Positions 55,939-64,000 of a DNA stretch of 64,000 nucleotides are shown piece by piece (position 1 is the first letter of the stretch; every line of letters begins with the position of its first letter). Location of the stretch: assembly GCA_028753945.1 (NCBI GenBank), contig JAPNXP010000018.1, positions 186,001 through 250,000 on the forward strand, in the 5' to 3' direction. The notes below the pieces were generated by a model, which did not search any database, was not told where the DNA came from, and was given only the letters and a program-made list of their open reading frames with translations. A program made the translations under genes and the position numbers. This DNA is from Hexactinellida sp. DTS-2022. Lineage: Eukaryota; Porifera; Hexactinellida.

Positions 55939-57158
55939 AGGAGAACCTCGTTAGTATTCGCTATTTATATATCCACTTTATAATATTGTACGCATTTTTC
56001 GTACAATATATAGACGATGAGATCCGAAATTAATTATATAAACCAATAACATAATGAAACATTCATCCTTTCTATATGCAGACATTTTACAAAGGAGAAC
56101 CTCGTTAGTATTCGCTATTTATATATCCACTTTATAACATTGTACGCATTTTGCGTACAATATATAGACTTTGGGATCCAAATTAATTATATCAACCAAT
56201 AACATAATGAAACATTCATCCTTTCTATATGCAGACATTCTACAAAGGAGAACCTCGTTAGTATTCGCTATTTATATATCTACTTTATAACATTGTACGC
56301 ATTTTGCGTACAATATATTGACGTTGGGATTCAAAATTAATTATATCAACCAATAACATAATGAAACATTCATACTTTCTATATCTAGCCATTCTACAAA
56401 GGAGAACCTCGTTAGTATTCGCTATTTATATATCTACTATATAACATTGTACGCATTTTGCGTACAATATATAGACGTTGGGATCCAAATTAATTATATC
56501 AACCAATAACATAATGAAACATTCATACTTTCTATATCTAGCCATTCTACAAAGGAGAACCTCGTTAGTATTCGCTATTTATATATCTACTTTATAACAT
56601 TGTACGCATTTTGCGTACAATATATTGACGTTGGGATTCAAAATTAATTATATCAACCAATAACATAATGAAACATTCATACTTTCTATATCTAGCCATT
56701 CTACAAAGGAGAACCTCGTTAGTATTCGCTATTTATATATCTACTTTATAACATTGTACGCATTTTGCGTACAATATATAGACGTTGGGATCCAAATTAA
56801 TTATATCAACCGATAACATAATGAAACCTTCATACTTTCTATATGTAGGACATTCTACAATGGAGAACCTCGTTAGTATTCGCTATTTATATATCTACTT
56901 TATAACATTGTACGCATTTTGCGTCCAATATATTGACGTTGGGATTCAAAATTAATTATATCAACCAATAACATAATGAAACATTCATACTTTCTATATC
57001 TAGCCATTCTACAAAGGAGAACCTCGTTAGTATTCGCTATTTATATATCTACTTTATAACATTGTACGCATTTTGCGTACAATATATTGACGTTGGGATT
57101 CAAAATTAATTATATCAACCAATAACATAATGAAACATTCATACTTTCTATATCTAGC
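55929..57158 (+). repeat. 1230-bp tandem duplication, copy 1
   Basis: Eight units match 57159-58388 at a 1230-bp offset. Both copies hold the rare TATCTACTATATAACATTG at 56431 and 57661. The last mismatch on the left is at 55928 against 57158. It overlaps the end of the 2000-bp duplication, so the two events were successive. Confidence 0.8.
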
Positions 57159-60100
57159 CATTCTACAAAGGAGAACCTCGTTAGTATTCGCTATTTATAT
57201 ATCCACTTTATAATATTGTACGCATTTTTCGTACAATATATAGACGATGAGATCCGAAATTAATTATATAAACCAATAACATAATGAAACATTCATCCTT
57301 TCTATATGCAGACATTTTACAAAGGAGAACCTCGTTAGTATTCGCTATTTATATATCCACTTTATAACATTGTACGCATTTTGCGTACAATATATAGACT
57401 TTGGGATCCAAATTAATTATATCAACCAATAACATAATGAAACATTCATCCTTTCTATATGCAGACATTCTACAAAGGAGAACCTCGTTAGTATTCGCTA
57501 TTTATATATCTACTTTATAACATTGTACGCATTTTGCGTACAATATATTGACGTTGGGATTCAAAATTAATTATATCAACCAATAACATAATGAAACATT
57601 CATACTTTCTATATCTAGCCATTCTACAAAGGAGAACCTCGTTAGTATTCGCTATTTATATATCTACTATATAACATTGTACGCATTTTGCGTACAATAT
57701 ATAGACGTTGGGATCCAAATTAATTATATCAACCAATAACATAATGAAACATTCATACTTTCTATATCTAGCCATTCTACAAAGGAGAACCTCGTTAGTA
57801 TTCGCTATTTATATATCTACTTTATAACATTGTACGCATTTTGCGTACAATATATTGACGTTGGGATTCAAAATTAATTATATCAACCAATAACATAATG
57901 AAACATTCATACTTTCTATATCTAGCCATTCTACAAAGGAGAACCTCGTTAGTATTCGCTATTTATATATCTACTTTATAACATTGTACGCATTTTGCGT
58001 ACAATATATAGACGTTGGGATCCAAATTAATTATATCAACCGATAACATAATGAAACCTTCATACTTTCTATATGTAGGACATTCTACAATGGAGAACCT
58101 CGTTAGTATTCGCTATTTATATATCTACTTTATAACATTGTACGCATTTTGCGTCCAATATATTGACGTTGGGATTCAAAATTAATTATATCAACCAATA
58201 ACATAATGAAACATTCATACTTTCTATATCTAGCCATTCTACAAAGGAGAACCTCGTTAGTATTCGCTATTTATATATCTACTTTATAACATTGTACGCA
58301 TTTTGCGTACAATATATTGACGTTGGGATTCAAAATTAATTATATCAACCAATAACATAATGAAACATTCATACTTTCTATATCTAGCCATTCTACAAAG
58401 GAGAACCTCGTTAGTATTCGCTATTTATATATCTACTTTATAACATTGTACGCATTTTGCGTACAATATATTGACGTTGGGATTCAAAATTAATTATATC
58501 AATCAATAACATAATGAAACATTCATCATTTCTATATCTAGCCATTCTACAAAGGAGAACCTCGTTAGTATTCGCTATTTATATATCCACAGTATAACAT
58601 TGTACGCATTTTGCGTACAATATATTGACGTTGGGATCCAAATTAATTATATCAACCAATAACATAATGAAACATTCATACTTTCTATATGTAGGACATT
58701 CTACAATGGAGAACCTCGTTAGTATTCGCTATTTATATATCTACTTTATAACATTGTACGCATTTTGCGTACAATATATAGACTTTGGGATCCAAATTAA
58801 TTATATCAACCAATAACATAATGAAACATTCATCCTTTCTATATGCAGACATTCTACAAAGGAGAACCTCGTTAGTATTCGCTATTTATATATCCACTTT
58901 ATAATATTGTACGCATTTTTCGTACAATATATAGACGATGAGATCCGAAATTAATTATATCAACCAATAACATAATGAAACATTCATCCTTTCTATATGC
59001 AGACATTCTACAAAGGAGAACCTCGTTAGTATTCGCTATTTATATATCCACTTTATAATATTGTACGCATTTTTCGTACAATATATAGACGATGAGATCC
59101 GAAATTAATTATATAAACCAATAACATAATGAAACATTCATATTTTCTATATCCCTGACATTCTACAATGGAGATCCTCGTTAGTATTCGCTATTTATAT
59201 ATCCACAGTATAACATTGTACGCATTTTGCGTACAATATATTGACGTTGGGATTCAAAATTAATTATATCAACCAATAACATAATGAAACATTCATACTT
59301 TCTATATCTAGCCATTCTACAAAGGAGAACCTCGTTAGTATTCGCTATTTATATATCTACTTTATAACATTGTACGCATTTTGCGTACAATATATTGACG
59401 TTGGGATTCAAAATTAATTATATCAACCAATAACATAATGAAACATTCATCATTTCTATATCTAGCCATTCTACAAAGGAGAACCTCGTTAGTATTCGCT
59501 ATTTATATATCCACAGTATAACATTGTACGCATTTTGCGTACAATATATTGACGTTGGGATCCAAATTAATTATATCAACCAATAACATAATGAAACATT
59601 CATACTTTCTATATGTAGGACATTCTACAATGGAGAACCTCGTTAGTATTCGCTATTTATATATCTACTTTATAACATTGTACGCATTTTGCGTACAATA
59701 TATAGACTTTGGGATCCAAATTAATTATATCAACCAATAACATAATGAAACATTCATCCTTTCTATATGCAGACATTCTACAAAGGAGAACCTCGTTAGT
59801 ATTCGCTATTTATATATCCACTTTATAACATTGTACGCATTTTGCGTACAATATATAGACTTTGGGATCCAAATTAATTATATCAACCAATAACATAATG
59901 AAACATTCATCCTTTCTATATGCAGACATTCTACAAAGGAGAACCTCGTTAGTATTCGCTATTTATATATCCACTTTATAATATTGTACGCATTTTTCGT
60001 ACAATATATAGACGATGAGATCCGAAATTAATTATATAAACCAATAACATAATGAAACATTCATATTTTCTATATCCCTGACATTCTACAATGGAGAACC

Positions 60101-60280
60101 TCGTTAGTATTCGCTATTTATATATCCACTTTATAACATTGTACGCATTTTGCGTACAATATATAGACGATGAGATCCGAAATTAATTATATAAACCAAT
60201 AACATAATGAAACATTCATCCTTTCTATATGCAGACATTTTACAAAGGAGAACCTCGTTAGTATTCGCTATTTATATATC
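57159..60280 (+). repeat. 3.1-kb segment, first copy of a 3538-bp period
   Basis: This segment, whose first 1230 bp are also copy 2 of the 1230-bp duplication, matches 60697-63818 at an offset of 3538 bp (23 units). The match was spot-checked, including CTACTATATAAC at 57667 and 61205 and ATATCAATCAATAAC near 58495 and 62033. It ends at 60281 (T) against 63819 (C). Confidence 0.77.
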
Positions 60281-60696
60281 TACTTTATAACATTGTACGC
60301 ATTTTGCGTACAATATATAGACTTTGGGATCCAAATTAATTATATCAACCAATAACATAATGAAACATTCATCCTTTCTATATGCAGACATTCTACAAAG
60401 GAGAACCTCGTTAGTATTCGCTATTTATATATCCACTTTATAATATTGTACGCATTTTTCGTACAATATATAGACGATGAGATCCGAAATTAATTATATA
60501 AACCAATAACATAATGAAACATTCATCCTTTCTATATGCAGACATTTTACAAAGGAGAACCTCGTTAGTATTCGCTATTTATATATCCACTTTATAATAT
60601 TGTACCCATTTTGCGTACAATATATTGACGTTGGGATACGAAATTAATTATATCAACCAATAACATAATGAAACATTCATCCTTTCTATATGCAGA

Positions 60697-63600
60697 CATT
60701 CTACAAAGGAGAACCTCGTTAGTATTCGCTATTTATATATCCACTTTATAATATTGTACGCATTTTTCGTACAATATATAGACGATGAGATCCGAAATTA
60801 ATTATATAAACCAATAACATAATGAAACATTCATCCTTTCTATATGCAGACATTTTACAAAGGAGAACCTCGTTAGTATTCGCTATTTATATATCCACTT
60901 TATAACATTGTACGCATTTTGCGTACAATATATAGACTTTGGGATCCAAATTAATTATATCAACCAATAACATAATGAAACATTCATCCTTTCTATATGC
61001 AGACATTCTACAAAGGAGAACCTCGTTAGTATTCGCTATTTATATATCTACTTTATAACATTGTACGCATTTTGCGTACAATATATTGACGTTGGGATTC
61101 AAAATTAATTATATCAACCAATAACATAATGAAACATTCATACTTTCTATATCTAGCCATTCTACAAAGGAGAACCTCGTTAGTATTCGCTATTTATATA
61201 TCTACTATATAACATTGTACGCATTTTGCGTACAATATATAGACGTTGGGATCCAAATTAATTATATCAACCAATAACATAATGAAACATTCATACTTTC
61301 TATATCTAGCCATTCTACAAAGGAGAACCTCGTTAGTATTCGCTATTTATATATCTACTTTATAACATTGTACGCATTTTGCGTACAATATATTGACGTT
61401 GGGATTCAAAATTAATTATATCAACCAATAACATAATGAAACATTCATACTTTCTATATCTAGCCATTCTACAAAGGAGAACCTCGTTAGTATTCGCTAT
61501 TTATATATCTACTTTATAACATTGTACGCATTTTGCGTACAATATATAGACGTTGGGATCCAAATTAATTATATCAACCGATAACATAATGAAACCTTCA
61601 TACTTTCTATATGTAGGACATTCTACAATGGAGAACCTCGTTAGTATTCGCTATTTATATATCTACTTTATAACATTGTACGCATTTTGCGTCCAATATA
61701 TTGACGTTGGGATTCAAAATTAATTATATCAACCAATAACATAATGAAACATTCATACTTTCTATATCTAGCCATTCTACAAAGGAGAACCTCGTTAGTA
61801 TTCGCTATTTATATATCTACTTTATAACATTGTACGCATTTTGCGTACAATATATTGACGTTGGGATTCAAAATTAATTATATCAACCAATAACATAATG
61901 AAACATTCATACTTTCTATATCTAGCCATTCTACAAAGGAGAACCTCGTTAGTATTCGCTATTTATATATCTACTTTATAACATTGTACGCATTTTGCGT
62001 ACAATATATTGACGTTGGGATTCAAAATTAATTATATCAATCAATAACATAATGAAACATTCATCATTTCTATATCTAGCCATTCTACAAAGGAGAACCT
62101 CGTTAGTATTCGCTATTTATATATCCACAGTATAACATTGTACGCATTTTGCGTACAATATATTGACGTTGGGATCCAAATTAATTATATCAACCAATAA
62201 CATAATGAAACATTCATACTTTCTATATGTAGGACATTCTACAATGGAGAACCTCGTTAGTATTCGCTATTTATATATCTACTTTATAACATTGTACGCA
62301 TTTTGCGTACAATATATAGACTTTGGGATCCAAATTAATTATATCAACCAATAACATAATGAAACATTCATCCTTTCTATATGCAGACATTCTACAAAGG
62401 AGAACCTCGTTAGTATTCGCTATTTATATATCCACTTTATAATATTGTACGCATTTTTCGTACAATATATAGACGATGAGATCCGAAATTAATTATATCA
62501 ACCAATAACATAATGAAACATTCATCCTTTCTATATGCAGACATTCTACAAAGGAGAACCTCGTTAGTATTCGCTATTTATATATCCACTTTATAATATT
62601 GTACGCATTTTTCGTACAATATATAGACGATGAGATCCGAAATTAATTATATAAACCAATAACATAATGAAACATTCATATTTTCTATATCCCTGACATT
62701 CTACAATGGAGATCCTCGTTAGTATTCGCTATTTATATATCCACAGTATAACATTGTACGCATTTTGCGTACAATATATTGACGTTGGGATTCAAAATTA
62801 ATTATATCAACCAATAACATAATGAAACATTCATACTTTCTATATCTAGCCATTCTACAAAGGAGAACCTCGTTAGTATTCGCTATTTATATATCTACTT
62901 TATAACATTGTACGCATTTTGCGTACAATATATTGACGTTGGGATTCAAAATTAATTATATCAACCAATAACATAATGAAACATTCATCATTTCTATATC
63001 TAGCCATTCTACAAAGGAGAACCTCGTTAGTATTCGCTATTTATATATCCACAGTATAACATTGTACGCATTTTGCGTACAATATATTGACGTTGGGATC
63101 CAAATTAATTATATCAACCAATAACATAATGAAACATTCATACTTTCTATATGTAGGACATTCTACAATGGAGAACCTCGTTAGTATTCGCTATTTATAT
63201 ATCTACTTTATAACATTGTACGCATTTTGCGTACAATATATAGACTTTGGGATCCAAATTAATTATATCAACCAATAACATAATGAAACATTCATCCTTT
63301 CTATATGCAGACATTCTACAAAGGAGAACCTCGTTAGTATTCGCTATTTATATATCCACTTTATAACATTGTACGCATTTTGCGTACAATATATAGACTT
63401 TGGGATCCAAATTAATTATATCAACCAATAACATAATGAAACATTCATCCTTTCTATATGCAGACATTCTACAAAGGAGAACCTCGTTAGTATTCGCTAT
63501 TTATATATCCACTTTATAATATTGTACGCATTTTTCGTACAATATATAGACGATGAGATCCGAAATTAATTATATAAACCAATAACATAATGAAACATTC

Positions 63601-63818
63601 ATATTTTCTATATCCCTGACATTCTACAATGGAGAACCTCGTTAGTATTCGCTATTTATATATCCACTTTATAACATTGTACGCATTTTGCGTACAATAT
63701 ATAGACGATGAGATCCGAAATTAATTATATAAACCAATAACATAATGAAACATTCATCCTTTCTATATGCAGACATTTTACAAAGGAGAACCTCGTTAGT
63801 ATTCGCTATTTATATATC
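60697..63818 (+). repeat. 3.1-kb segment, second copy of a 3538-bp period
   Basis: Second copy of the 20-unit segment, about 416 bp after the end of the first. It includes the unusual unit with an intact GCGTACAAT arm joined to GACGATGAGATCC at about 63690, also present at about 60160 in the first copy. The shared oddity supports duplication rather than parallel change. Confidence 0.77.
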
Positions 63819-64000
63819 CACTTTATAACATTGTACGCATTTTGCGTACAATATATAGACTTTGGGATCCAAATTAATTATATCAACCAATAACATAATG
63901 AAACATTCATCCTTTCTATATGCAGACATTCTACAAAGGAGAACCTCGTTAGTATTCGCTATTTATATATCTACTTTATAACATTGTACGCATTTTGCGT

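Larger units (their letters stand above)
1..64000 (+). repeat. 154-bp AT-rich satellite DNA array, spanning the whole window
   Basis: The same roughly 154-bp unit repeats from the first base to the last, about 415 times, always in the same orientation. The canonical unit has 27 C and 20 G in 154 bases, about 30.5% G+C. Units range from 153 to 156 bp because a few one-base indels mark subfamilies. Both window ends cut through a unit, so the array continues beyond the window on each side. I found no non-satellite insertion. Known biology: long head-to-tail arrays with units near nucleosomal length are typical of centromeric or pericentromeric heterochromatin in eukaryotes; assigning that role here is inference. 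I do not recognise the family name. Confidence 0.98.
43619..64000 (+). repeat. J/J2/K/L block (second occurrence, about 20 kb)
   Basis: The same subfamilies as 26350-30041 fill the right third of the window. A, B, E, F, G, M and P units are not seen. J and J2 with broken dyads are mixed with intact-dyad L and C-like (ACTTTGGGATCC) units. Cassettes of about 1 kb recur many times, and at least three duplications of 1230, 2000 and 3538 bp are visible. A GCGTCCAAT variant that breaks the right dyad arm occurs only here, in K units near 50.3, 52.0, 53.2, 54.0, 55.2, 56.9, 58.2 and 61.7 kb. Confidence 0.85.

Noticed and set aside
1..64000. CRISPR array
   Set aside because: The repeats are directly adjacent 154-bp units without unique spacers, and there are no cas genes.
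1..64000. TATATA and TATAAT-like stretches as promoters
   Set aside because: They recur in every unit of a 30% G+C satellite and no gene follows them.
1..64000. A previously undescribed gene system
   Set aside because: Every stretch of the window is accounted for by satellite units; no gap larger than a few bases remains.

Overview
The whole 64 kb window is one uninterrupted array of an AT-rich satellite DNA. The basic unit is 154 bp and about 415 units lie head to tail, all in the same orientation. I see no gene, RNA gene, transposon, CRISPR array, unique sequence or inversion. The canonical unit is about 30.5% G+C (47 of 154 bases by hand count). Every short open reading frame is the same repeat read again and again. 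Because 154 is not a multiple of 3 the frame rotates at each unit, so the array cannot encode a continuous repetitive protein.

Megabase-type satellites with higher-order repeat (HOR) structure are typical of eukaryotic centromeric, pericentromeric or other heterochromatin. Low G+C and undepleted CpG (5 observed against about 3.5 expected per unit) would suit an invertebrate or another lineage with little germline CpG methylation. I do not recognise the family and do not name a species. Each unit carries (i) a near-invariant 16-bp box, CCTCGTTAGTATTCGC; (ii) a perfect dyad with 10-bp arms ATTGTACGCA and TGCGTACAAT around TTT; and (iii) an A/T-only tract containing the palindrome AATTAATT.

Layout. 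Units fall into recognisable subfamilies, labelled here A-G, P, Q, R, S, T, M, J, J2, K and L. 1-15859: A/B/C/D/E/F/G units in HORs of 6 to 17 units, the commonest full form being a 9-mer of about 1386 bp built from A-C-D/B trimers. 15860-18327: P, Q, R, S, T with A/C/D. 18328-19099: an E-B-A-C-D cassette. 19100-21410: a homogeneous M array. 21411-26349: mixed P/Q/R/S/T/M. 26350-30041: J/J2/K/L with a 1538-bp tandem duplication. 30042-33431: return of E-B-A-C with a 462-bp trimer HOR. 33432-40381: M/P with a 1699-bp tandem duplication. 40382-43618: E-B-A-C then Q/R/S/T. 43619-64000: J/J2/K/L with 1230-, 2000- and 3538-bp duplications.

The main biology visible is repeat evolution: nested tandem duplications by unequal exchange, chimeric units, and subfamily blocks that reappear tens of kilobases apart. 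Dyad-intact units are interspersed with units whose dyad is broken by independent, uncompensated single substitutions. That resembles a satellite with functional and non-functional protein sites more than one selected for an RNA hairpin. No accessory or defence-type gene system is present. Coordinates of duplications come from reading aligned lines by eye; identity was spot-checked, not computed.
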